Counted from the stretch's first letter, positions 10,448-18,534 are shown. The stretch is 64,000 bases of DNA from Gluconobacter cerinus (GCF_002723935.1 NZ_BEWM01000007.1:1-64000); one strand, 5' to 3'. The notes: generated by a model from the sequence alone, not told the origin. Numbers and translations are program-made.

Positions 10448-10588
10448 GTCACATAAGCGGCGCCAATTGTCCGCGCCCAAACAAGAACGCCACAGCACAG
10501 ACATAATGCGACACGGAAATTGAATTTTAAATCCAACATGTCCGCAATGAGGAAATTAGCGTGGCCATCTGAACGACTGACATGAGGC
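10448..10588 (-). repeat. Dispersed 140-bp repeat, copy 1 (inverted)
   Basis: The reverse complement of this stretch is nearly identical to 40640-40781, with only scattered substitutions and small indels. The two copies are inverted and about 30 kb apart. Copy 1 lies upstream of the replication region. It contains no convincing ORF. It could be a remnant end of a mobile element or a recombination site. Confidence 0.8.
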
Positions 10589-10642
10589 GTAAGCCGACAT
10601 GCGGCTAGTCCTTTCTGTTGGGGACAGCATAAGTTCCATATC

Positions 10643-10792
10643 CCTGTCGTAAAACAGATGTTTTCCGACAGGCAGGCTGCACCTGTGACGCGCCACTGTG
10701 TGTCCTGAGCAAAATCTTAAGGAGAAGTGGCAACAAACCCTGTCGGGTTGGCGTAAGCGGCGAGAACGTGGAAAATAGGGTTTTCCGACAGG
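10643..10792. repeat. Cluster of CCTGTCGG / CCGACAGG dyads near the origin
   Basis: Four half-sites occur in two inverted pairs: CCTGTCG at 10643 with CGACAGG at 10666 (symmetry continues inward through AAAAC/GTTTT), and CCCTGTCGGG at 10738 with CCGACAGG at 10785. TTTTCCGACAGGC is repeated exactly at 10661 and 10781. Such arrays are typical of recombinase res/dif-like sites or partition sites. Which protein binds is not shown; the tyrosine recombinase at 14.1-15.1 kb is a candidate. Confidence 0.5.
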
Positions 10793-11236
10793 CTTATCGG
10801 CTATATGTGCGTTTTTCTTCTGTCGATGTGCGCCAATTAGTGGACCTGCTTTCGGCTCAAGGTTAGTCGTCGGGCAAATACAACAAGTCACACTATCCTC
10901 GCACTTGGTGCTACATTTAGCCGAGCGCCGGATGTAGGCTTCACGTGGCAAGGTCTTGATAGTCTCGCGAGCTTTACTAACGTACGTTACATCGTAACAC
11001 CAGAAGTGGAACCAGTGATTAACGTCCATACCCAGCAGGAATCCGTTCCCGACTCTATAGACTTTGTTAACGCCATCTCAGTGCGCGCCGATTGGGAATA
11101 CCTTCTGCCGCCACTGTCTTGGATCAAGACTGCTTTTTACTTCCATCTGAATAGCTTAGAGTCCTTTTCAAATCAGGGCTAAACACCTCAAAGTCCATGC
11201 TGCAGGTAAAGGCTTCGAGCCTTCCAAATTTTCAGT
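10793..11236. other. Non-coding stretch between dyads and repA 3' end
   Basis: About 440 bases with no gene I can support. A minus-strand open frame across 10556-11029 gives a Cys/Arg/His-rich translation with no domain and is probably not a gene. The stretch may be part of the origin/partition region or decayed sequence. Confidence 0.35.
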
Positions 11237-11243
11237 GGGAACT

Positions 11244-12185
11244 TTAGCGACTTTCTCGCTGTCGAATTTGAGAAGATTTAGGCGTTTTTGGAGATATTGG
11301 CGGCTTTGACGGGTACAAGGTTAGTCCAGCTGATGTCACATCAGTCTTAGCATCTGGGTATACAGCTTGAGCTAATTTTAAATTATCGATGAATTTTGCT
11401 TTAAAGTGGCCCATGCGAACGACACCCGTCCCAAATTGGGCTTTAATAGCAATCCAAGATATAGGGGTAGGGCGATGTAAAACATGTAGTCGATAAGCTA
11501 GCCAGCAATAAATATCGAGGGCTTGAGAGTGCCCATTTAAAGATCTAATCGCAGCTTCCTCAATTGGAACGGGGTGGCGAATTAGTTGTTCAAAAAATAC
11601 TTCTGATAACTTCACACGTTCTAAGAATTGTGTCTTATTTTGCGGATTATCATCGAAAAACATCGCTGTGTCGACAATGTTTTGATTGATTAGGCCGCTA
11701 GAGTTCCCACCATGAAATTCGAAGTTAATTCGGCATCTAGAGATGCGTTCAGCTTGTTCGCGTACGTCGGCAATGGATTTTCCGCCTTGTGGAATACCCA
11801 TTCGTTTGAGCCAATCTCGGAGGCTTCGGCCTAATTCAACCTCTCGATTGTTAGTTTTTAGCGCCTCGGTTTGTAAATAGAGCATAATTAGGCGCGCTTT
11901 AGATCCGTATGGAACTCCGACATAAACTGGCTGGCCTGAGGGTGATGCCTTTCGACCAGGTTCTACAACCATCGTCACTCTGTCGGTCGTAACTTGCCAT
12001 GCGGCGTCATCAGAAAGCCTTTTATGTGGTAAGCCTACGTGAGTGAAGCCGCTGTAGAGAAAGCCAATAGAGCTTTCTTCCATTGCCATATATTCCGCCG
12101 CAATTTTGATAATGCGACGGTCATAATCGAAGGAGAGAGCGCCTTGGCGGCCTTCGTTCTCGATAAGGTCATGGATAGTTCCCAT
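11244..12185 (-). CDS. repA: Plasmid replication initiator RepA
   Basis: Initiator protein of 313 residues, of the plasmid RepA family (RepA_C type) common in acetic acid bacteria. It begins MGTIHDLIENEGRQGALSFDYD. The central segment GVPYGSKARLIMLYLQTEALKTN is typical of these initiators, followed by ELGRSLRDWLKRMGIPQGG and AIRSLNGHSQALDIYCWLAYRL. It would bind the iterons just upstream (12221-12464) to open the origin. One iteron-like sequence also overlaps its stop codon (11237-11251). The C-terminal tail is Ser/Pro/Lys-rich. Start choice: first in-frame ATG after the iterons. This gene is the main reason to read the region as a plasmid. Confidence 0.88.
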   Translation of the reverse strand: MGTIHDLIENEGRQGALSFDYDRRIIKIAAEYMAMEESSIGFLYSGFTHVGLPHKRLSDDAAWQVTTDRVTMVVEPGRKASPSGQPVYVGVPYGSKARLIMLYLQTEALKTNNREVELGRSLRDWLKRMGIPQGGKSIADVREQAERISRCRINFEFHGGNSSGLINQNIVDTAMFFDDNPQNKTQFLERVKLSEVFFEQLIRHPVPIEEAAIRSLNGHSQALDIYCWLAYRLHVLHRPTPISWIAIKAQFGTGVVRMGHFKAKFIDNLKLAQAVYPDAKTDVTSAGLTLYPSKPPISPKTPKSSQIRQRESR

Positions 12186-12220
12186 GAAGCAAGTTTTACA
12201 CCGTTGATCGAGTTTGTCTC

Positions 12221-12464
12221 CGGGAACTTTAGCGACACTTTGGCTACTAGGAAAAGATATTAGGAATTAGATATTAGTATGTGCCGCTAAAGTTCTCGGG
12301 ATAAGGCATTTTTTCCGAGTCTCAGGTCGCTAATGTTCCCGATATCGGCCCCTAGAGTTCCCATAACGTCTCTAGAGTTCCCAAAGATCGCTAAAGTTCT
12401 CGGGAACGAATGTGCCGCTAGAGTTCCCGCACAGATCATCGAAGATGGGAACTTTAGCGACACC
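12221..12464. repeat. RepA iterons / putative origin of replication
   Basis: Eight copies of a short motif with core GCTAAAGTTCCCG (variants A/G and C/T): direct copies near 12285, 12328, 12352, 12371, 12388 and 12416; inverted copies (GGGAACTTTAGCGAC) at 12222 and 12447. The central copies repeat at about 19-base spacing, close to two helical turns. The array lies immediately upstream of repA and includes an AT-rich segment (12250-12282), the classical arrangement of an iteron-type oriV. A further inverted copy lies at 11237-11251 at the repA stop. Copy number control by handcuffing would be expected for this class. Confidence 0.85.
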
Positions 12465-12550
12465 AGGTCGACTCGAGGCCCTGAACTAGTGAGCGTGCGA
12501 ATAAAGAATATGTTTTTTAAGAGGCTGAAAAGAAACGTTTTAATTATCTC

Positions 12551-13333
12551 TTAGATGTTTTTTTCGGTGTGAAATATCAACGTGGATATTACGATTGCGA
12601 TCGATGGTTCTTGCTTCTGGACATATATGTCTCCTTGTCTTTCCAGCTCCAAAATTGCTGAAAAATGAGCAGCCCACGTGGCCTTGCGCTGCATTAGGTT
12701 TTGAGGGCTCGCGCCAAGAGAAAAATGAATCACGCCTTCGACGAGGTCCCACGTGCTCCCCGGATAGTCCCGAACTTTCCGCTGCCACCATGCCAAAGCG
12801 TCCTGAACAGAAACACGCGGTACTAAAGAAGGCTGGAAGATACTCTCTGGGGGCCGCAGCTTTGCCCTCCGACGAGATGCTGACAAAAGCGCGTCCAGTA
12901 GATCTTGGGTGAGGATTGAAGACGCTGTCTCAGCAGCAGAAGGCGAGGGGGGCAGTTTCCCGCGTCCAAAAACACTTTCGCCCAGCACAGGCCGAGTTTC
13001 AAAGCACTCCACGGCTTGCAAAAGCGTGTCCTTTCGAAGCAGGACGCGTTGGAGCTGCTCGGCTGCCGAGTGGGCGGCAAGGTGCTCTTCAGTATCTTCC
13101 CGAAGCAGAAGAGCCGAGCGCATTTGAAGAAGGGTTGCAGCCAGAACAAGATCGTTCGCAGTCTGTTCGAGGGGACGGTTTTTAAGCCCCTCTTCCACGC
13201 AGATCAAAAACTGTTCGATCAGTTCTCTCAGCGGAAGCGTCCCAAGATCTATCGCACGACGACGGACCGCCTGCAGGAGCGCCTCCAGCGGGCCCTGCCA
13301 GGCACCAACTTCCAAAAGCAGTCCCTCAGACAT
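12551..13333 (-). CDS. scpA: Segregation and condensation protein ScpA-like
   Basis: Kleisin subunit of the SMC-ScpAB condensin type. 260 residues from ATG 13333; that ATG overlaps the stop of the upstream gene by 8 bases (ATGTCTGA), so I prefer it to a longer start at 13381. The N-terminus (LLLEVGAWQGPLEALLQAVRRRAIDLGTLPLRELIEQFL) matches the ScpA signature in which FxGPLDLLLxLI is followed by IDI..I.. and a helical SMC-binding segment; ANDLVLAATLLQMRSALLL matches the A..LL..KS..LL motif. The C-terminal winged helix is present but divergent. There is no smc gene in the window, and scpB is not adjacent. The plasmid setting suggests partition by recruiting host SMC; this is inference. Confidence 0.85.
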   Translation of the reverse strand: MSEGLLLEVGAWQGPLEALLQAVRRRAIDLGTLPLRELIEQFLICVEEGLKNRPLEQTANDLVLAATLLQMRSALLLREDTEEHLAAHSAAEQLQRVLLRKDTLLQAVECFETRPVLGESVFGRGKLPPSPSAAETASSILTQDLLDALLSASRRRAKLRPPESIFQPSLVPRVSVQDALAWWQRKVRDYPGSTWDLVEGVIHFSLGASPQNLMQRKATWAAHFSAILELERQGDIYVQKQEPSIAIVISTLIFHTEKNI

Positions 13334-14111
13334 CGTAAAGCGGGCGTATGGCAAAGGTGAGGTCGGGCCATCGGGTCGCAATGGTTTGAAGAGCCGCCCA
13401 GGGCGTCCAGTCCGCCGACCAGAACGAGACGCTCCAGCAGTTGGTGCGCTTGTTCGGATGCCCGTCCATGACGTCGACCTGCTGCAGTGGCCGCGACGTT
13501 CCCCAGTGCTCCCACAGCCACGCTTGTGTCATGGAGGAAGCGGGGCCGAGGGAGAGAAGATCCAGAGGGATGGGACAAAGGGCATTAAGGTCAAACGGAA
13601 CTGAGCCCGATCCTGCCTCCCGTTCGAGAAGGACCGTCTGGCTCTGGACAATCTGGCCGATCAAAGCGGCTGTCCGGGCGTCTCCAACGGGAAAGATCCG
13701 GCTCAGATCTTCGCGGTTGGTGACATCCGGCCCCCACGATAGACTGCCAGTCCCTGCTGCTGTCGCCCGGAACTGGGCCAGCACGGCTTCTGACCCTGTG
13801 ACGGTCAAGACATGTGCCAGCCAGTCCGGTTGAGGATTGAATAGCGGACGACAAAGAGGGGTCTTCCGCTCTAAAAGTTGTGACCTGGAGATTGAAAACG
13901 CCGTGCCGCTTGCCGGTGGCCTTGGGGTGTGGCGGGGGAGTGCCGGACGGGTGGAGAGACGAAAGCCGACCCCCGGTTCATCTTCGTCACTGGGGCCCGG
14001 TTCGAGATACCCGTGGGCAACGGGTCGCGCTTCCAGTTCCAGACGATAGGCTTCCAGGCGCGCGATTGTCTCATCAACGTCCGCGATGATTTCTGCCGTC
14101 GTCTGTGGCAT
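13326..14111 (-). CDS. Api92/YubB ferredoxin-like domain protein
   Basis: 261 residues, not assigned by strong homology. The N-terminus (about 1-35) is a predicted helix (EIIADVDETIARLEAYRLELEARP) followed by a Pro-rich linker. From about residue 100 it resembles phage/plasmid Api92/YubB (DUF1281-type) proteins: WLAHVLTVTGSEAVLAQFRA at the start, the WEHWGTSRPLQQVDVMDG segment, and a C-terminal WTPWAALQTIATRWPDLTF equivalent to the family's W.PP...I..L...FP.L.F. Those proteins are of unknown function. It starts 3 bases after the recombinase stop and overlaps scpA by 8 bases, so the three genes form one operon. Confidence 0.6.
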   Translation of the reverse strand: MPQTTAEIIADVDETIARLEAYRLELEARPVAHGYLEPGPSDEDEPGVGFRLSTRPALPRHTPRPPASGTAFSISRSQLLERKTPLCRPLFNPQPDWLAHVLTVTGSEAVLAQFRATAAGTGSLSWGPDVTNREDLSRIFPVGDARTAALIGQIVQSQTVLLEREAGSGSVPFDLNALCPIPLDLLSLGPASSMTQAWLWEHWGTSRPLQQVDVMDGHPNKRTNCWSVSFWSADWTPWAALQTIATRWPDLTFAIRPLYDV

Positions 14112-14114
14112 GGG

Positions 14115-15113
14115 CTACAGGTCCAGAAGATGGGCGGGGGAATCCAGGTCCAGACGGGCCCGACGGACATAGCGGCGCATGCTGCGCAGGTCCCGGTGGC
14201 GGGTATGCGCCATGATCTGCTCGTCCCGGGCATTGGCCCGGAAGGCCTCGGTAACGAAGCCGGCGCGCAGTCCATGCGAGCTGAGGCGTTCCCCGGAGGG
14301 AACCTTGAGCCCGGCCACCCTAGCACGACGCAGCAGGATCTGCCGGACCGCATCCGGATGCAGGGCATCACGTCCGACCTGCTCCCAGCGATTGATCGAC
14401 CGGAAGAGGGGACCATCCGTAATCTCGGCTTTCTTCAGCCAGCGCTCCAGAGCCAAAACCGGGCAGGTGTCGCGATGCTTGCCGCGAGGAAGAAACACCT
14501 CTTCGCCGCGATGCTCGGGATCCGTCTTGCTGTGGGCGATATGAAGCTTCAGGCCGGTGCCGATGATCCGGACGGCCTCTGTCGTGAGGGCGACAAGCTC
14601 AGAACGGCGCAGCGCCCCGGCAAAGCCGATGAGCAGAAGGGCCCGATCTCGCAGATCCGCCAGCGCTTCGACTGTTTTGCTATGCTCGGGGGCGACGAGT
14701 TTGCGGACTTCCTGGGAGGTGAGGGCAGCGGCCTGCTTCTGCGGCGCGCCATACACACGTCCTGCAGCGCGAAGGGTGGTGCGGATGGCCGCATGGCCGG
14801 AGCTCCACTCCAGCCCCCGCATGCGATGCTGATAGCCGATGGCAGCCAGGCGACGGTTGAGAGCCGAGCGGCTGAAACGTGGTGCCAGACTGTGCAGCCA
14901 GGCCGCAACGACGGGAGGAGCGGCCGGAAGAGGAGACGTTCCATGTTCGTCGCACCAGTGACAGAAGGCCTGCCAGTCATGGGCATACGCTCGCAGGGTT
15001 TCGGGTGCATAGGCCGCGGTCCGGGCACTGTCTTTTGCTGCGTCCAAGGCACTTTGCAGAGCAGGGGAGGACGCTTCGGAGAGACGCTCTGCGGGATCTG
15101 TCGGGACTGTCAT
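14115..15113 (-). CDS. Tyrosine site-specific recombinase (XerC/D-like)
   Basis: 332-residue phage-integrase-family recombinase. The N-terminal SAM-like DNA-binding domain (TLRAYAHDWQAFCHWCDEHG) precedes the catalytic domain with Arg in GFAGALRRSELVAL, the HGLRAG box (HxxR) and AHTRHRDLRSMRRYVR, giving the second His and the nucleophilic Tyr. All catalytic residues are visible. The ATG at 15113 has GAGGGAAG about 9 bases upstream and is preferred to an earlier start at 15164. It sits between scpB and the Api92-like gene. On plasmids such enzymes resolve multimers or move cassettes; the dyad cluster at 10.6-10.8 kb could be its site (inference). Confidence 0.9.
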   Translation of the reverse strand: MTVPTDPAERLSEASSPALQSALDAAKDSARTAAYAPETLRAYAHDWQAFCHWCDEHGTSPLPAAPPVVAAWLHSLAPRFSRSALNRRLAAIGYQHRMRGLEWSSGHAAIRTTLRAAGRVYGAPQKQAAALTSQEVRKLVAPEHSKTVEALADLRDRALLLIGFAGALRRSELVALTTEAVRIIGTGLKLHIAHSKTDPEHRGEEVFLPRGKHRDTCPVLALERWLKKAEITDGPLFRSINRWEQVGRDALHPDAVRQILLRRARVAGLKVPSGERLSSHGLRAGFVTEAFRANARDEQIMAHTRHRDLRSMRRYVRRARLDLDSPAHLLDL

Positions 15114-15264
15114 GTCGGTGATCTTCCCTCTGAAATACCCAATGAGTCTGCCGTAGGACACCAATTAAGGCAATCTTAATTTAATACGCGGTAAGAGAAC
15201 ATTACCACGTGTTATGATGACAAAAAGCAGTCCTAGAATTCCCTTAGAACGAGCCCAAAAAGGC

Positions 15265-15789
15265 CTAAAGCGGCCCTCTGAGGCCTTCCAGCAGCGGATC
15301 CAGCTCCGCCAGGGACCTCAGGCCGTAGGTCACGAGGAAGGTCTCGGTCGTCCCCCAAAGCTGCGGCTGGCCTGGCACTGGCTTGCGACCGAGGCTGCGA
15401 ATGAGATCCTTTTCCTGCAGGAGGGCCAAGGTCTTCTGCGACAGGGCGGCATCCCGGAAGCTTTCGATTTCGGGTCGGGTGATCGGCTGACGCGCAGCGA
15501 TCAGCAGGAGCACTTCTAGCACGGCCCGGGGCAGGCGTTCTGGCGGTCGCTCCAATACCGCCCTCAGGGCTTCCGCCAGGTCGGGGGCGGTGCGGAACAT
15601 CCAGCCGTCTCCAGCCGCGACCAACTCAAACCCCAGCCCCTCGGTGCGCCTGGCCACTTGGCTCAGGATCTGGGCAATCTCTACGTCCTCTCCCAGAGCC
15701 CGCGCCAGCATCATTCGGGACACAGGACCGCTGCAATGGAAGAGGAGGGCTTCGGCAAGACGGACCGGATCGGGGACAGAGGATGTCAT
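15265..15789 (-). CDS. scpB: Segregation and condensation protein ScpB-like
   Basis: 174-residue winged-helix protein, the ScpB partner of ScpA in condensin. Seen: LAEALLFHCSGPVSRMMLARALG at the N-terminus (ScpB usually has EALLFAS..P....LA..LG), then RLPRAVLEVLLLIAARQPITRPEIESFR, matching the family A.LETLAIIAY.QPITR.EIE.IRG, and KDLIRSLGRKPVPGQPQLWGTTETFLVTYGL, matching the ...GRPLLYGTT..FL..FGL segment. ATG 15789 is chosen because the homology begins at once; the frame is open further upstream but that part does not look like ScpB. It is the first gene of the minus-strand set; 151 bases separate it from the recombinase. Confidence 0.85.
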   Translation of the reverse strand: MTSSVPDPVRLAEALLFHCSGPVSRMMLARALGEDVEIAQILSQVARRTEGLGFELVAAGDGWMFRTAPDLAEALRAVLERPPERLPRAVLEVLLLIAARQPITRPEIESFRDAALSQKTLALLQEKDLIRSLGRKPVPGQPQLWGTTETFLVTYGLRSLAELDPLLEGLRGPL

Positions 15790-15914
15790 GACGAGGAGGA
15801 TAAGGCTGCATTGCCGCTTCCGCCAGATCTCGGGATTATGTTGGGGGTGGATCTTTTGGGAGAGATTAGAAGGCCAGGATCTGCAAGACGTCGTTTTTGT
15901 GCTAAAAAACAGAA

Positions 15915-16355
15915 ATGCCAATCCGACCAGAACTGAAAGCGCTTTATCCGCCCAACTGGTCCGAGTTGAGCCGACAGGTGCGTTTCGAGCGAGCTGGGGG
16001 AATGTGCCAGCGGTGTGGCCGACCTCATGGACAAATCCTGCAGGTCCTTCCCGGGGGGCTTTGGAAGCATCCGGAGACGGGGCATTGGTTTAATGGAAGG
16101 GGACGACCTGTCGCGCCTCCGGATTTGATCGCTTTGCTTCAGAGCCGGCAGACTAAGGTGGTTTTGGCCGCTGCGCATCTGAACCACGACCCCACGGTCA
16201 ACCGGTTGCGCAATCTTCGGGCGCTGTGCCAGCGCTGCCATCTGCTGCATGATCGCGTGTACCATTTGGCGCAACGGCGGCTCACGTTCCGGCGACGCTT
16301 GGCGCTCGGGGACTTTTTCGAAGGACCTTATCAGATAGGAATGATGCCTGGATGA
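15915..16355 (+). CDS. HNH endonuclease-like zinc protein
   Basis: 146 residues. Two CxxC knuckles are visible: ERAGGMCQRCGRPHG near residue 30 and LRALCQRCHLLHDR near residue 108, with AAAHLNHDPTVNR between them giving the HNH-type His and Asn. The order Cys-x2-Cys / AxHLNHDP / Cys-x2-CH is typical of small HNH proteins on alphaproteobacterial plasmids and phages. Nicking or cleaving DNA is the family function; activity here is unproven. It is divergent from scpB, 125 bases apart. Confidence 0.7.
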   Translation: MPIRPELKALYPPNWSELSRQVRFERAGGMCQRCGRPHGQILQVLPGGLWKHPETGHWFNGRGRPVAPPDLIALLQSRQTKVVLAAAHLNHDPTVNRLRNLRALCQRCHLLHDRVYHLAQRRLTFRRRLALGDFFEGPYQIGMMPG

Positions 16356-16367
16356 AGCCAGAACGTG

Positions 16368-16730
16368 CTTGGCTCAGGACTCATAGCCAGAAGATTGACG
16401 GTTACGGCGAGGCAGATGGCTGAGAAGAAAACGGTGGCATCTATCGTAGCGGGTTGCGCTCCCGCGCCAATCCCTGAGCCTTCCAAACGTAATCTTGCTG
16501 CAGTTGCGACGTTTGTGTTTTTGTTGAGGTCTCTATTTTGGAATGCAGGACTTTATCCCTTGCTCTTACTGGGTATCTCTAAACCAGTCAGCATTATAGC
16601 CCCGGTCCGCCAGTATTCATTGTGCTGCAGGAATACCGTCCAACAGGGCTGAGAGACCGGTATCATCACCGATCTGTTCCGCAGCCATCAAAAGGCGGCG
16701 CAGAAATTCCTATTCAGAATCATCAATACC
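16368..16730 (-). pseudogene. IS5-family transposase remnant (minus strand)
   Basis: Reading the minus strand reveals pieces of an IS5/IS1031-type transposase C-terminus in order but interrupted by stops and shifts: LRRLLMAAEQIGDD, ILADRGYNADWFRDT (the DRGYD motif with the catalytic Asp), EQGIKSCIP, then ITFGRLRDWRGSATRYDRC. The N-terminal half is missing. No inverted repeats were identified. An overlapping plus-strand open frame (16365-16652) is a by-product and is not a gene. Confidence 0.75.
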
Positions 16731-16975
16731 CGTTCGTTACACAAACAAATACGTAAAAATTTCAATCGGCACGTTTTCTATCTCTCGAAATGGTTGTTCA
16801 ATGACTGGCTCCTTACTCAGGGTGTGTTACAGTACGTTTCTGTGAATGTTATTTTAGAGGAACGTCGCCATCATTGGCTGCCAAGAGCGGATCGTGACGC
16901 GTAATCAGAAAGCAGATAATGAATTAGAAAACTTTCAATGTTTTTTAAGTCATTTATACATGAAACGCTTTAGGT

Positions 16976-18460
16976 CTATACAGTATTAGACTGTATCATA
17001 CGGTGGACAGCTTTATCGATGTCACTCTCCGCTAATTCGCCATACCCATGAGAAATAAGCCGATCAAGATTGGAGATGCTCGTGGGGGACCTGGAGTGGA
17101 GAGGATAATCCCCAGGGATATGAAGATTTAATTTTCGGGCATTATCTATATAAGCTGCACTGTCAGAAATGGGGCCAGGAAGGAACCAGCTCATTCTTGG
17201 CGCGTGACTGGCATTAAAAATCGAAAAGTCACCCCACTGACGTTTCATGGCACTTACAAGATGCTCCTGACGCCTCATCAGAGACATCCGGCGGCGTTTG
17301 AGAAAATCGTCCAGATCACCGGAATCAATAAACCTCGCCAAAGCTTCCTGCTCGAGCCACGGGAGTCCATTGTCCAGAATCAGCTTGGCATCGAGTATCG
17401 CAGGTAGAAGGGGCCATGGAACAACCATGTATCCAAGCATCATGCCGCCACCCAGGGCCGGGGCGAAGAGGCCCGCGTGTATGACATTCTGGCCGCCAGA
17501 AAGTGACAGCAGGGAAGGGATGGATTTTCCCTCCAGCATCAGCAGGTCAAACATTGATTCTTCAAAGATTGGCGTTTGGGTCTGAGCAGCCAGTGTCACC
17601 AGCTTGCGTCGGCGCGGCAACGACAAAGGCGCATTTGTTGGCACCTGACAGCCCGGATTAACGCAGATGAGCTGAACATTATCAAATGTCGCGCAAGAGA
17701 GCTTAACGCCTTTTTCATCCACCGGGAGGTTCAGGATATGAAGCCCAAGCTTCTCATACAGTAGCCTCTTCCCAATATAACACGGGTCTTCCAGCGCTAC
17801 GGTCATGCCGGGTGCAAGCAGTGCCTGAGCGACCAGAGAGTGTGCCTGCTGAAGACCTGCTACGATAATGACCTGCCTTTCATCTACTGAGACGCCGTGG
17901 CGGGCCGTCAGCCAGCGGGCAATGGTCTCGCGAAGAAACGGTAGTCCAGCATTGGACTGATACTGACCACCGCGTTTCCAGTTCTCATAGTGAAACAGTT
18001 TTTGAAGGGTCCGTTTCCATTCGAGCGATCGGTATACGGGCTGATCGTTTCCGAACCCAAGGCTTATTGTAGAAGGTGAATCAATCAACGAATTATTTTC
18101 GTTGTTTTTACTCGCAAAAGCCCGATTGTGAAGAGGTTCCACTTTAAGATGGGCAGCTTCTCCGACCTCCGTAACACCAATTATGTTGGTGACTGCGCCT
18201 GCATCCCGCGGTGGCGTTCGATGCACATAAGTCCCTTGTGAAGGGCGCTTTTCCACATAGCCTTCAGCTTCCAGGTGTTCCAGCGCGTGCATGACGGTAT
18301 TACGTGAAACTCCCCAGTTCGTGGCGCATTCCCGTATTCCCGCAAGGGCTTCCCCCGGCCGTAATGTGCCGTTTGTGATGGCGCTCACCATCTGCCGAAC
18401 GATCTGTTTCTGCAGGCTTTCGTCAGATTGACGGTCCAGAAATGGCAGGAACATCACCAT
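16976..18460 (-). CDS. MocR/GntR-type regulator with degenerate PLP site
   Basis: 494-residue chimeric regulator: N-terminal GntR winged helix (about 10-80; RPGEALAGIRECATNWGVSRNTVMHALEHLEAEGYVEKRPSQGTYV) and a C-terminal fold-type I aminotransferase-like domain (about 130-490). MocR proteins normally bind PLP through a Lys in a GTFSK-like motif and an Asp-Tyr pair in EDDYDSE. Here the corresponding segments read AGLFAPALGGG (residues 329-339, Lys replaced by Pro) and FEESMFDLL (299-307, no Asp-Tyr), while neighbouring landmarks such as NPGCQVPT and LGYMVVP are kept. It probably does not bind PLP covalently. It is divergent from the organosulfur operon and likely controls it through repeats in the 139-base gap. 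Confidence 0.85.
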   Translation of the reverse strand: MVMFLPFLDRQSDESLQKQIVRQMVSAITNGTLRPGEALAGIRECATNWGVSRNTVMHALEHLEAEGYVEKRPSQGTYVHRTPPRDAGAVTNIIGVTEVGEAAHLKVEPLHNRAFASKNNENNSLIDSPSTISLGFGNDQPVYRSLEWKRTLQKLFHYENWKRGGQYQSNAGLPFLRETIARWLTARHGVSVDERQVIIVAGLQQAHSLVAQALLAPGMTVALEDPCYIGKRLLYEKLGLHILNLPVDEKGVKLSCATFDNVQLICVNPGCQVPTNAPLSLPRRRKLVTLAAQTQTPIFEESMFDLLMLEGKSIPSLLSLSGGQNVIHAGLFAPALGGGMMLGYMVVPWPLLPAILDAKLILDNGLPWLEQEALARFIDSGDLDDFLKRRRMSLMRRQEHLVSAMKRQWGDFSIFNASHAPRMSWFLPGPISDSAAYIDNARKLNLHIPGDYPLHSRSPTSISNLDRLISHGYGELAESDIDKAVHRMIQSNTV

Positions 18461-18502
18461 GGGATTTTCTCCAGAACTTTATATAACTTTATTAACGCGT
18501 TA

Positions 18503-18534
18503 TATCTGTACCCATAAAAACGATACTATCTGTA
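18503..18534. promoter_or_regulatory. Direct repeat TATCTGTA x2, candidate MocR operator
   Basis: TATCTGTA occurs at 18503-18510 and 18527-18534, in the same orientation and 24 bases apart start to start, in the AT-rich divergent intergenic region. MocR-family regulators generally bind two direct repeats in this position. The assignment is inference from layout. Confidence 0.5.

Noticed and set aside
10556-11029. 157-residue minus-strand frame near the dyads
   Set aside because: Cys/Arg/His-rich, overlaps the repeat copy and the dyads, no domain.
13929-15179. Long plus-strand frame across the recombinase region
   Set aside because: Opposite-strand shadow; the minus-strand recombinase has all catalytic motifs.
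16365-16652. 95-residue plus-strand frame
   Set aside because: Lies over the minus-strand IS5-type transposase remnant, whose motifs (DRGYNADW, FGRLRDW) explain the sequence better.
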